From contig NZ_LLKN01000002.1 in assembly GCF_002900095.1 (NCBI RefSeq), positions 2,108,001-2,172,000 of the forward strand: DNA of 64,000 nucleotides. The letters run 5' to 3'. This document shows positions 32,584-41,724 of this stretch, piece after piece. A model generated the notes under the pieces. That model searched no databases. It worked only from the letters and a program-made list of their open reading frames with translations, and was not told where the DNA came from. The position numbers and the translations under genes are program-made. The number at the start of each line of letters is the position of its first letter. The stretch's first letter is position 1. Source of the stretch: Salegentibacter mishustinae (lineage in GTDB: Bacteria > Bacteroidota > Bacteroidia > Flavobacteriales > Flavobacteriaceae).

Positions 32584-35500
32584 CTACTGACTAATAATCA
32601 CCCTTTTTACCACTACTCCTTCATTGGTAAAGATCTGCAGGGTGTAAACCGATGATTCTACGCCTTCAATAGTCATTCTGTAGAAACGGGCGATGTCTTT
32701 ATACTCTTTCTGCAGAATAAAGCGTCCCCTGGAATCGAAAACACGCACCTGTTCTACTTGCATTCCTTCCGGGGTGGCGATGGTGAAAGTTCCGTTATTG
32801 GGATTAGGATAGATAAATAGAAATTCCAGGTCTTCGTTATCGGGAATTTCGCAAGCTTCCCCGTTAACTCTCACCTCAATATTTTTTTCGGCTATATTCC
32901 CATTTGCGTCTTCTACCTCAACATTTACCGTATTTAAACCTACATCTTCACAATTAAAAACCGACTTACTAAAACGGTAAATGAATTGCTGACCGCAATT
33001 ATTTTCAGCTAAAACATCATCTTCTTCCAAATAAGCAAAACCTTCATCACCTAAAGTAAGTTCTACAACATCTGTATTGATAAACGGCGGAATTTCATCC
33101 CGAACTTCAACATTTATTGAACAGCTGCCGGTTTGTGCGCCGGAATAATCCAATTGAATTTGCACCATACCAAGGTCGCTACAACTAAAGTTTAACCTGC
33201 TCGCCTCCAGGGTTAGTCCGCTGGCATTACCGGTGTAAAGCTCCTGCAGACTTAGCATAGCTTCGCCATTTTCATTAAGGCTAACCACCACATTTTCGCG
33301 ACACTCAAATTCACCCGAATTTTCATCTACCACTTCTACCGTGGTCTCGCAGGTATCCATATTTCCGGCATCGTCCCTAACCGTTAAAGTTATAGGCACT
33401 TCTCCAATATCGGCGCGGGTAAAATTAATTTGACTTAAAGCCATGGAAACAATTCCGCAGTTATCGGTAGAATTATTATCAAGCATTTCGGGAGCAAGAG
33501 TAGCATTGCCACTTTCATCTAAATTCACTACATAACCCGATACGCAATTCGCTACCGGGTTTTCATTGTCTACGAGGTTTACCATAAAAAAGCACTCGTC
33601 GGTTTCGCCATTTAGGGTAGCCGTAAGCTTTACCTGGGTATTTTCGTTTATCACGGTGCCTTCCGGAGGGCTCTGGGTAATAGTAGCTCCGGGAAGACTT
33701 ACTTCGGCAGTATCAGTATAATCCGGTAAGGTGAAACTACAATCTTCATCCGGACTTACATTTTGATCTATCTGGCAAAAAATATTAAGCACATTGGCTT
33801 CAGTAAGCTGCAATTCAAAACTGCAACTGGCCACCTGCTCGTTAGCATCTTCAGCAAAAAGTTGTACCGTAGTGTCTTGATAGATAATTTCACCAGCTTC
33901 GGGTTCCTGCCGGAAACTTACTTCCCCGCAGTTATCAGAAAAAGTGGCCCAACTTTCATAATTAGGAACTTCAAAACCTGTTTCGGGATCAAAGTTTTCT
34001 GTTTGATCTCCCGGGCAGGAAATATTGGGTGGTAACAGGTCTACGATATTTATTGAAAAAGTGCACTCTCCTACAAGATTATTATCTTCTGCATTTATAA
34101 CTTCCAGAGTAACCACAAGTGTTTCTCCAAAACGTTCTTCGGTTTGCTCAAAACGAGGCGTAAAATTTTCGGTTTCTACCAGGTAAGAATAATCGGGAAT
34201 AACATTAATCTCACAATTTTCGTCCAGCCTGAGGTCCGGAATATCACCCTCAAAACATGTATAACCGGGTTCAGTAGATTGGTCGTCTTCTGCTAAAATC
34301 TCTATAGACGTTGCACATTCATCGGTATTTCCGGCAGCATCCTCTACAAATAGAGTTATATTTTTGATGCCGGGAGTTGTAAAAGTATCTTCGGAAAGCC
34401 TCCTGGCGATCTCACAATTATCTTCGGAATTTAGATCTATGGCCGATGGCGAAATTGTAACACTACCATTTTGTAATCTAAATTCCCGTCCCGGTGCTAC
34501 ACAATTAGCCTCTGGAAAGATAGGGTCTATTACTTCCACTCCTGCAGAGCAGTTACTACTTAAACCCGTCACAGGATCTGTAGCGGTTAAAGTCACGGTG
34601 TTTGCTCCTAAATTAGAACAGTCAAAATTCTCCTGAGACAAACTTAATTCTAAATCATCTCGCTCTCCATTATAAACCTTATTAACATCCAAAATGGCCT
34701 GTCCGTCTTCATCCAGAAAAATTTCCTGGTTTATACATTCTATTTCGGGAGCAGAAGGGTCTGTAAAGTTTAAAATCACTTCAAAATTACAGTCTACTGA
34801 AACTCCCCGATCATCAACTGCGCTGAGAATAACAGTTGTATTTTCGTCTACCACAGTTCCTGCAACTGGACTCTGCGTTACATTAATATTACCGCAACTA
34901 TTTGCCAAATTGGCTAAATTGGTATAGTCAGGTATTTCAAAGGTATCATTGGCATTAGCATCTTCCGTTTGATCTCCAGGGCACGAAATTGCTAAAGCCG
35001 GACGCTGATTGGTAGCCTCAACTATAAAAGTACATTCCCGGGTTTCCCCATCAAGTTCTGCTGTTAAAGTGATCTCTGTATTTTCGGTTATAAAAGTTCC
35101 TTCCTCCGGAAATTGGGTTACCGTTGCTCCCGACGTAAAATTAGCATCATCGGTATAATCTGGAAGTTCGAATTCACATTCGCCTTGAAAATCTTCAGTC
35201 TGATCATCAGGGCAATCTATAAAAAGTTTTTCCTGAAAATTTAAAATCACTTCAAAACTACAGTCTACTGAAACTCCCCGATCATCAACTGCGCTAAGAA
35301 TTATGGTTGTATTTTCATCAATCTCAGTTCCTGAAACTGGGCTCTGCGTTACATTAATATTACCGCAACTGTTTGCCACATTGGCTAAATTGGTATAGTC
35401 AGGTATTTCAAAAATATCATTAGCGTCAGCATCTTCTGTTTGATCTCCAGGGCACGAAATTGCTAATGCCGGACGCTGATTGGTAGCCTCAACTATAAAA

Positions 35501-37374
35501 GTACATTCCCGGGTTTCCCCATCAAGTTCTGCTGTTAAAGTGATCTCTGTATTTTCGGTTATGAAAGTTCCTTCCTCCGGAAATTGGGTTACCTTTGCTC
35601 CCAACGTAAAATTAGCATCATCGGTATAATCTGGAAGTTCGAATTCACATTCGCCTTGAAAATCTTCAGTCTGATCATCAGAGCAATCTATAAAAAGTTC
35701 TTCTTCAACCACCAAATCAAACGTGCATGCTTCAGAAATATTTCCGGTTTCATCGGTAGCGCTTATGCTTACTGTAGTCGTTTGGGTAATAGTTTCTCCA
35801 ACTTCAGGAGTTTGGCTATAAGTTAGGTTTTCTACACCGCAATTATCATTAAAGCTCACTTCTCCATTTTCAATGTAATTTGGGATTACAAAACCGCTTG
35901 GAACTGTTATATCATCTTCAATGCAAATATCTCTAACCGGTTTAGTTTGATCCCATGTGGCAATAAAAGTATCTCCGTTGGCCGGAGTATTATTACATTC
36001 TGCATCTTCACCAACATTTGCACCAACACTAGCTTCTGCCGGAATACATTCATCAGTAATTTCTAGGTTTGCAGTAAAGGAATGTGGTAAACGGTTATAA
36101 TATTCAATATCTACATCTACCTGTGCAGCTATCACATTAGAGCCACTAAAAACCGTATTATGAACTAATAAGGAACTGCAATTATTTAAAGCAAGATCAA
36201 CCGGAAGATCAACCTCATTTTTAATAGATATTCGATAATTATTATTCTTGTCAAATACATCAATATTAAAAATTTCACCGTTAGCATCTATACCAGCTTT
36301 TATACTATTAAATACAATTGAAGCCTGAGCCGGATCAATTGTGAGAATATCCGATAAATTAATATTTTCACCAAAATCGGCCACATAAATAAAACCATAA
36401 TCATCAATCACTATGCTACCTGGTGATTTTAAATTTTCGTCTTCTAAAACATCTAAAAATATTTCATTTTGAAATGTACTTACATCAAAATATTGAACAC
36501 GTCCATTTCCCTCATTATCACCAAGATCAGCTATATATAAAATTTCATTATTAACAGCCAATCTATATGGGCTTTTTAACTTATTATCTCCACTTCCAAA
36601 AAACTCATCAAATTGGCCATTATCGTAGTAAATTTTTATTCTACTCGGCTCTGTAACCCCGCTATCAGTCCCATCGTAATAATCTGCTACATAAAGATTA
36701 TTAAATTCATCAAAAGCTAATCCTATCGGACCATAAAACTGATCTTTTCCGCCTCCTCGTCTTCCCTCTCCGAGATATTCGTCGAAAAGTGGATTTCCAT
36801 TTTCATCAAAAACTTTTACTCTTCTATCTTGAATTCGATTGTCGTTTTCATCTTCATAAGTTCCATTATCAGCAATATAAATTTTATCATCATTACTGAT
36901 TGCTAAATCGTATGGGGCTGTTAAAAATTCCGCATCAATAAAATCTTCCAATTCTCCATTTACCAATTGTTTTACTCCTTCGCCTTGGGTTAGTATAAAA
37001 ACTTCGTCGTTACTATTAACATCAATTGAAATGATAATTTTCTCAAATTGAAATAAGAAAAAATTACTTAAATCAACTGAATCAAGTCTTTTGTAATTTG
37101 GTGGATCTACAATAAAATCCGTAAGATCTCCATTATCCGTATTAATATCTCCCTCTTCAAAACCATTAATTGGTTCTTCAAATTCAAAAGTTAAAGGGAT
37201 AGTTTGTTGCTGAGTGAAAACAGGACCTTCATCACCGTCACTAGAAATAGTAACTCCCTGCCCAAATCCAAGCGTAAAATTCAATAAAAAAATAAGGAGA
37301 AAAAGGCTGGTGTTCCGGTATAAGGGTAGTAACCGAAAAGTAAAAGTGAAGTTTGTAGGGTAAAGTTGCTTCAT
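32584..37374 (-). CDS. Giant secreted protein: NHL-type propeller, HYR/Ig-like repeats, T9SS sorting domain
   Basis: 1596 residues. Signal peptide within the first 40 residues (LFLLIFLLNFTLGFGQG). Residues about 50-400 look like NHL/SMP-30-type propeller blades (FNNLYVADYYDG, ILYIADLGDNEG). About 440-1510 is a chain of HYR/Ig-like modules with conserved Cys and CPxDQTE starts. The last 80 residues are a type A T9SS C-terminal domain (FLFIYPNPNNGTFTI, ending VVKRVIISQ), so the protein is exported by the type IX secretion system to the cell surface or medium. Two adjacent 157-residue blocks are almost identical. Likely adhesion or gliding-related; the ligand is unknown. TATCTTTA at 37400-37407 on the minus strand may be its -7 element. 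Confidence 0.88.
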   Translation of the reverse strand: MKQLYPTNFTFTFRLLPLYRNTSLFLLIFLLNFTLGFGQGVTISSDGDEGPVFTQQQTIPLTFEFEEPINGFEEGDINTDNGDLTDFIVDPPNYKRLDSVDLSNFFLFQFEKIIISIDVNSNDEVFILTQGEGVKQLVNGELEDFIDAEFLTAPYDLAISNDDKIYIADNGTYEDENDNRIQDRRVKVFDENGNPLFDEYLGEGRRGGGKDQFYGPIGLAFDEFNNLYVADYYDGTDSGVTEPSRIKIYYDNGQFDEFFGSGDNKLKSPYRLAVNNEILYIADLGDNEGNGRVQYFDVSTFQNEIFLDVLEDENLKSPGSIVIDDYGFIYVADFGENINLSDILTIDPAQASIVFNSIKAGIDANGEIFNIDVFDKNNNYRISIKNEVDLPVDLALNNCSSLLVHNTVFSGSNVIAAQVDVDIEYYNRLPHSFTANLEITDECIPAEASVGANVGEDAECNNTPANGDTFIATWDQTKPVRDICIEDDITVPSGFVIPNYIENGEVSFNDNCGVENLTYSQTPEVGETITQTTTVSISATDETGNISEACTFDLVVEEELFIDCSDDQTEDFQGECEFELPDYTDDANFTLGAKVTQFPEEGTFITENTEITLTAELDGETRECTFIVEATNQRPALAISCPGDQTEDADANDIFEIPDYTNLANVANSCGNINVTQSPVSGTEIDENTTIILSAVDDRGVSVDCSFEVILNFQEKLFIDCPDDQTEDFQGECEFELPDYTDDANFTSGATVTQFPEEGTFITENTEITLTAELDGETRECTFIVEATNQRPALAISCPGDQTEDANANDTFEIPDYTNLANLANSCGNINVTQSPVAGTVVDENTTVILSAVDDRGVSVDCNFEVILNFTDPSAPEIECINQEIFLDEDGQAILDVNKVYNGERDDLELSLSQENFDCSNLGANTVTLTATDPVTGLSSNCSAGVEVIDPIFPEANCVAPGREFRLQNGSVTISPSAIDLNSEDNCEIARRLSEDTFTTPGIKNITLFVEDAAGNTDECATSIEILAEDDQSTEPGYTCFEGDIPDLRLDENCEINVIPDYSYLVETENFTPRFEQTEERFGETLVVTLEVINAEDNNLVGECTFSINIVDLLPPNISCPGDQTENFDPETGFEVPNYESWATFSDNCGEVSFRQEPEAGEIIYQDTTVQLFAEDANEQVASCSFELQLTEANVLNIFCQIDQNVSPDEDCSFTLPDYTDTAEVSLPGATITQSPPEGTVINENTQVKLTATLNGETDECFFMVNLVDNENPVANCVSGYVVNLDESGNATLAPEMLDNNSTDNCGIVSMALSQINFTRADIGEVPITLTVRDDAGNMDTCETTVEVVDENSGEFECRENVVVSLNENGEAMLSLQELYTGNASGLTLEASRLNFSCSDLGMVQIQLDYSGAQTGSCSINVEVRDEIPPFINTDVVELTLGDEGFAYLEEDDVLAENNCGQQFIYRFSKSVFNCEDVGLNTVNVEVEDANGNIAEKNIEVRVNGEACEIPDNEDLEFLFIYPNPNNGTFTIATPEGMQVEQVRVFDSRGRFILQKEYKDIARFYRMTIEGVESSVYTLQIFTNEGVVVKRVIISQ
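34753..35694 (-). repeat. Tandem duplication of a 471-bp coding unit inside the T9SS substrate gene
   Basis: Two head-to-tail copies of 471 bp (157 residues): 35224-35694 and 34753-35223. Each encodes a pair of HYR-like modules starting LFIDC(S/P)DDQTEDFQGE. By eye about 11 of 157 residues differ, far more similar than the other modules. The spacing was checked with the string gaattcacattcgcc at 35170 and 35641. Confidence 0.85.
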
Positions 37375-37399
37375 AACCGGAAATTAGCGCCTCCGGCAG

Positions 37400-37815
37400 T
37401 AAAGATAAAACTTGTGGTGGGAAAGCTTTAAAAATTACGTTAATTCTACGGTTTCCCGTAATTTAAAAGCAGCATAAAAATACCAGGCCAGGTAGTGGCC
37501 GGGAAGGTTTTGTAAAGAATTCCGGGTAGGAAAACAATGAGAGTAGCTTTTTTGCTAAAGCCTATCCTACACGTCAGGCATTCGTCTAAGTATCGTCATG
37601 CGGCCACGATAATTCGGGGACCACGTCATCCTGAACTTGTTTCAGGATCTAAGTTGTTGGTATTCCAAACATGCTAGATGCTGAAACAAGTTCAGCATGA
37701 CGATAGTACGACCCGCGTGGTGCTGAAATAAATTCAGCATGACGATAAATCTTAAATGGACTAAATATACATTTAAGCCACTCTCATTATTCCCGGAAAC
37801 TGAAAATCACCTCGC
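37400..37815. other. Intergenic region holding family B repeat and little else
   Basis: The 441-base gap between the T9SS substrate gene and the response regulator. It contains the family B copy at 37592 and a possible promoter at its left end. No small gene is supported. Confidence 0.4.
37592..37748. repeat. Dispersed palindromic repeat family B, copy 2 (longest)
   Basis: Core: gtcatcctgaacttgtttca then ggatctaagttg, and after a 25-base centre tagatgctgaaacaagttca gcatgacg. The arms pair over more than 20 bases. A further half-arm (gtgctgaaataaattcagca tgacg) follows, so the copy is one and a half units. Confidence 0.7.
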
Positions 37816-38538
37816 TTATGCTTCGGCGTTTTCCTGGTTTTTAACCACCAATCTAAATCCTTCGCCGTGAATGTTTAGAATCTCTACATTCTCGTCTTTC
37901 TTAAGGTATTTACGCAGTTTGGCGATATATACATCCATACTTCTGGAAGTAAAATAGTTGTCGTCTCTCCAAATTTTGGTAAGCGCCAATTCCCTTGGCA
38001 TCAAATCGTTTTCGTGCAGGGCAAGCAAACGCAACAATTCGTTCTCTTTTGGAGATAGTTTTTGTGCTTCTTCGTCTTTAAAAGTTAAGAATCTCAACTT
38101 AGAGTTTAAATGAAAAGCACCGATCTCGAATTCAAATTGCTTAGAATCTGCAACGCTATCTGTAGCTTTACGCTGCATAATAGCTTTAATCTTCATAAGC
38201 AATACTTCGCTATCAAAAGGTTTGTTCAGGTAATCGTCTGCACCAACTTTATAACCTTTAAGCACGTCTTCTTTCATCGCTTTGGCGGTAAGGAAGATAA
38301 TTGGAATTTCTTCGTTCTTTTCTCTTATCTCCTTAGCCAGCGTAAAGCCGTCTTTGTAAGGCATCATAACATCCAGGATACAAAGGTCGAAATCGTCTTT
38401 TTTAAACTTTTCAAATCCTTCCATTCCATTTTTGGCGTGCGTTACTTCGTAATCGTTCATCGCCAAATAATCTTTTAAGACAGTTCCAAAGTTTGGATCG
38501 TCTTCTACTAACAAAATTTTCTTGTCTTCAGTTTCCAT
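37816..38538 (-). CDS. rprY: OmpR/PhoB-family response regulator (RprY-type)
   Basis: 240 residues. Receiver domain with acidic pocket VEDD (D13, D14), phospho-acceptor in LCILDVMMP (D56) and FLTAKA switch lysine; then a winged-helix DNA-binding domain ending with the recognition-helix region RSMDVYIAKLRKYLKK. It is the partner of the sensor kinase whose stop lies three bases upstream. In Bacteroidota RprXY responds to envelope or stress signals; the regulon here is unknown. Symbol given by resemblance to Bacteroides RprY. Confidence 0.88.
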   Translation of the reverse strand: METEDKKILLVEDDPNFGTVLKDYLAMNDYEVTHAKNGMEGFEKFKKDDFDLCILDVMMPYKDGFTLAKEIREKNEEIPIIFLTAKAMKEDVLKGYKVGADDYLNKPFDSEVLLMKIKAIMQRKATDSVADSKQFEFEIGAFHLNSKLRFLTFKDEEAQKLSPKENELLRLLALHENDLMPRELALTKIWRDDNYFTSRSMDVYIAKLRKYLKKDENVEILNIHGEGFRLVVKNQENAEA

Positions 38539-38541
38539 ATA

Positions 38542-40113
38542 TTAAGATATTAGAGGTAATTTAATTATAAATGTGCTTCCTTTTCCTTTTTCGCTTTCTA
38601 CCGAAACCTGTCCGTGGTGGTCTTCTATAATTCGCTTGGCATAAGCCAAACCTAAACCGTGACCTTTCACGTTATGGATATCGCCGGTATGTTCGCGATA
38701 AAACTTTTCAAATATTTTCTTTTGAACCAGTTTACTCATTCCTGTTCCCTGGTCGCGAATCTTAAGAATGATGTAGTTCTTTACATTTTCGGTATAAATA
38801 TCAATCTTAGGCTCGTCTTCAGAGTATTTTACGGCGTTATCCAGCATATTCACGATCACATTGGTAAAATGGTCCTGGTTGGCTAAAATTGAAGAGCGCA
38901 GGGCTCCAAAATGGGTTTGTACATACCCGCCACGATCTTCTACAATAAGTTCTATGTGGGTAATGGCGTCTTCTACAATTTCGTGTAGTTGAACTCTTTC
39001 TTTTTTAAGATCAAGCTCGTTCTTTTCCAGCTTAGAAATACGCAATACATTCTCTACCTGGGCGTGCATTCTCTTATTTTCGTCCCTAATCATTTTAAGA
39101 TAGCGCTTTTTCTTTTCTTCGTCGCTACTAATCTTAGGGTTTTTAATCGCGTCTAAAGCCAGGTTGATGGTGGCGATAGGCGTTTTAAATTCGTGCGTCA
39201 TATTATTGATAAAATCGGTCTTTATCTGCGAGATCTGCCGTTGTTTTATCAATTGTGATAGGGCGCTGGAATACGCAATCACAATAATTAGCGTAAATAT
39301 TATAGAGAGTGCCGCCATTAAAGTTACAGATGAAAGCACTACTTTTTTCTTTTCGGTAAAATTTACCAGTAACTGGTAATTGCTATTCCCCAGGTCGTCT
39401 GCAAAAAGCGGTACGCCGTAAGTGGCTGGATGACTTAGTGAAAAATCATCACTATGTAAATTCGTTGAAATACTATTGCTATACACGCCATACTCAAATT
39501 CTGAAGCGATCTCCCGGTTGCTTAATTCTTTTGTTAAGAGCGTTTTTATAGTTTCTTCGCTTACTCTTTGGTGCAGTGGTAACCTGCTGGTATGATCGGC
39601 AATATATTCTTTCAGCAAATTCTTCTCATATTCGTCCATACGAATAATACGCTCTATTTGCTGTTGTGAACTAAGGCTGCTGCCATCCAAATTATTGCGA
39701 CTATTTACAATACTGGTCACCTTTTTATTGATAAGCTTGGTGAAGGGGATACTATCTCTTGCCGATTCTATAAAACCCGAAGAAACCTTATAATCTTCTT
39801 CCAGGATCGCATCAGAATGAAACAGGGTTTGATTCCTTAACTTATTTTGATTTACGTAAGAATATTCGGTAATGGTAGAAGATTCTAATCGGCTATTAGT
39901 GCTATCGGCATCCTTAAATTTCATCCAGTAATCTTCAATTTCCTGGTTTTGAATTTCGGAAGCTACGCGTAAAAGCACCTGTTTAACATCGTAGGTAAAC
40001 TGCTCTTCTTTATCATCTACAGTACTCTTAATCCAGTATCCCTGAACGAAAATAATGCCAATAAGGGAGAGGCTCATTAAGATTACAAGAAGTAAGAAAA
40101 GCTTTTTATTCAT
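38542..40113 (-). CDS. rprX: Sensor histidine kinase (RprX-type)
   Basis: 523 residues. TM1 about 5-24, a large periplasmic sensor region 25-257, TM2 about 258-282, then the kinase core: H-box MTHEFKTPIAT (H307), N-box NVIVNMLDNAVKYS, G1 DQGTGM, F-box IFEKFYREH, G2 GHGLGLAYAKRI. It phosphorylates the adjacent response regulator. A minus-strand TACTTTTG only five bases upstream of the ATG suggests a very short leader. The periplasmic sensor resembles no domain I can name. Confidence 0.9.
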   Translation of the reverse strand: MNKKLFLLLVILMSLSLIGIIFVQGYWIKSTVDDKEEQFTYDVKQVLLRVASEIQNQEIEDYWMKFKDADSTNSRLESSTITEYSYVNQNKLRNQTLFHSDAILEEDYKVSSGFIESARDSIPFTKLINKKVTSIVNSRNNLDGSSLSSQQQIERIIRMDEYEKNLLKEYIADHTSRLPLHQRVSEETIKTLLTKELSNREIASEFEYGVYSNSISTNLHSDDFSLSHPATYGVPLFADDLGNSNYQLLVNFTEKKKVVLSSVTLMAALSIIFTLIIVIAYSSALSQLIKQRQISQIKTDFINNMTHEFKTPIATINLALDAIKNPKISSDEEKKKRYLKMIRDENKRMHAQVENVLRISKLEKNELDLKKERVQLHEIVEDAITHIELIVEDRGGYVQTHFGALRSSILANQDHFTNVIVNMLDNAVKYSEDEPKIDIYTENVKNYIILKIRDQGTGMSKLVQKKIFEKFYREHTGDIHNVKGHGLGLAYAKRIIEDHHGQVSVESEKGKGSTFIIKLPLIS

Positions 40114-40118
40114 GTGGC

Positions 40119-40150
40119 CAAAAGTAATATTTTAACATTTAGGGCTTCAA
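40119..40150 (-). promoter_or_regulatory. Candidate promoter of rprX-rprY, near-leaderless
   Basis: Minus strand: TTG (40148-40150), 21-base spacer, TACTTTTG (40119-40126). The start codon is five bases beyond the -7 element, so the transcript would begin at or next to the ATG. Confidence 0.4.
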
Positions 40151-40180
40151 GCGTTTAACCAAATGTTAACAAAACTTCTG

Positions 40181-40771
40181 CTAATTTTTACCTCGTTTTA
40201 AGATAATCTCGTGTAATTCGTCAACACGAGTTCTGGTAAGGGCTAAATCGTGATTTTCTATTTCAAAATCGGCCAGTTTTTTCTTGCGTTCGTCACTCCA
40301 TTGTTTAGCCATTCGGGCTTCAATTTCTTCCAGCGTGCTTTGGTCCCGTTGCCGTAATCTTTTAAGCTTTTCTTCTTTGCTGGCGGTAACCAGGATATTT
40401 AGATCGCATTTCTTATAACCGCCGGCTTCAAAGAGAATGGCGGCTTCGTAAAGCACATAGGGTGAATTTTGCTTGCTATGCCAGTTTTCAAAATCTTTGG
40501 CTACCGCAGGATGAATTATCTTATTTAAAGCATCCAGTTTTTCTGATTCCTTAAATACTACGGAAGCGATGTGTTTGCGATTGGGCGATTTCCCGGTGTA
40601 TGCATCTTCACCAATTAATTCTATTACTTTTTCCCTTATTTCTGCTGAAGTTTCTAGGAGGCGTTTCCCGGCATCGTCTGCAATATAGACCGGTACGCCT
40701 TTTTCTTTAAAAAAACCAGCCACGGTGGTTTTCCCGCTGCCAATTCCGCCGGTAAGACCTACCACCATCAT
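40181..40771 (-). CDS. coaE: Dephospho-CoA kinase
   Basis: Last step of coenzyme A synthesis: ATP-dependent phosphorylation of the 3'-OH of dephospho-CoA. 196 residues. P-loop GLTGGIGSGKTT (5-16), then VYIADDAGKRLL with the substrate aspartate and RLRQRDQSTLEEI in the lid. The start overlaps the ybbR stop as ATGA, so it is the last gene of the GT2-ybbR-coaE operon. coaBC lies about 6 kb away on the same strand. Confidence 0.95.
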   Translation of the reverse strand: MMVVGLTGGIGSGKTTVAGFFKEKGVPVYIADDAGKRLLETSAEIREKVIELIGEDAYTGKSPNRKHIASVVFKESEKLDALNKIIHPAVAKDFENWHSKQNSPYVLYEAAILFEAGGYKKCDLNILVTASKEEKLKRLRQRDQSTLEEIEARMAKQWSDERKKKLADFEIENHDLALTRTRVDELHEIILKRGKN

Positions 40772-41724
40772 CGCTTTATTACAAATTGAATTTTACGCTC
40801 GTTAAGCCGAAGATTTCTTACAAAAGAGGGAGATTTAACGATGCTGGCAATTATAAAATCATCGCCTTCATCTATATCATTAAAATCACAAACCACTCTA
40901 AAATTTTCGGCTTCCACCATTTCATATTGCCTTAAATTCACCTGGAAATAGACTAAAACCTCTTTAGGGAATATAGAAATATTGGTATTCTCGGGCAGGT
41001 TCTTAATTTCTACCGGCACTGTAACGCTCCCTTCGGTAAATTTCTCTACTTCCTGGCTATAGGCAACCTCTGTGGTATAAAAGCTGAGCATCCCCAGGTT
41101 TGAGGTATCTACTTTTACGCTACCCGAAACATTAGATTTTATATTATTGATCTTTAAATAAACGGTATTTAGACTTTGTAAAGTATCAATAATCCCCTCG
41201 GGCCCGCTTACCTTTATGGAGTCGGGGCTTAATTTCACTTTCTCGCTAGCCGAATATCCAACCGCATAACTTAAATTGATTCTAGGATTGAGCTTAACCT
41301 TTTTTTCTTTTTTAGGCTGAAAATCAATAAAAAGATTGTCTTTAATAAACCTGGCTCTTTCAAAATCGATATTTACCTGGTCTTCCAGGCTCTCACGGTT
41401 AGCTTCAAAATTATAAACCAGCGCGCCGTTTTGTGTAGAAGCTTTCCCGAGGTCTAACTCTACTTCGGGTCTAAAGATCTGGTAATACCAGATAGCAAAA
41501 CCCTTATCCTGGATCCTTAATTTTAAATTCTCGGGCCTTTCTTTAGAGATACTTTTATCTAAGGGGATATTCACGTAAGAAACGGGAATATCTATTATTT
41601 GCGTATATTCTTTAGAAATTTGCACCGAAAACCATATAAAAGAAGAAAACAGCAAAAAGAACCCAAAGGTCTTTAGACTGGATCTTTTTATTGAAATGCG
41701 TTTGAATTTTAAGTTTTTAAGCAT
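40768..41724 (-). CDS. YbbR-like domain protein (CdaR-related)
   Basis: 318 residues. One N-terminal transmembrane helix (FGFFLLFSSFIWFSVQI, about 20-36), then an extracytoplasmic region with at least two YbbR-like beta modules (VPVSYVNIPL-type and VTVPVEIKNLPENTNISIFP). In Firmicutes YbbR/CdaR regulates the diadenylate cyclase CdaA; no cyclase gene is adjacent here. In Bacteroidota it is often next to coaE. It overlaps GT2 upstream by eight bases and coaE downstream by four. Confidence 0.82.
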   Translation of the reverse strand: MLKNLKFKRISIKRSSLKTFGFFLLFSSFIWFSVQISKEYTQIIDIPVSYVNIPLDKSISKERPENLKLRIQDKGFAIWYYQIFRPEVELDLGKASTQNGALVYNFEANRESLEDQVNIDFERARFIKDNLFIDFQPKKEKKVKLNPRINLSYAVGYSASEKVKLSPDSIKVSGPEGIIDTLQSLNTVYLKINNIKSNVSGSVKVDTSNLGMLSFYTTEVAYSQEVEKFTEGSVTVPVEIKNLPENTNISIFPKEVLVYFQVNLRQYEMVEAENFRVVCDFNDIDEGDDFIIASIVKSPSFVRNLRLNERKIQFVIKR

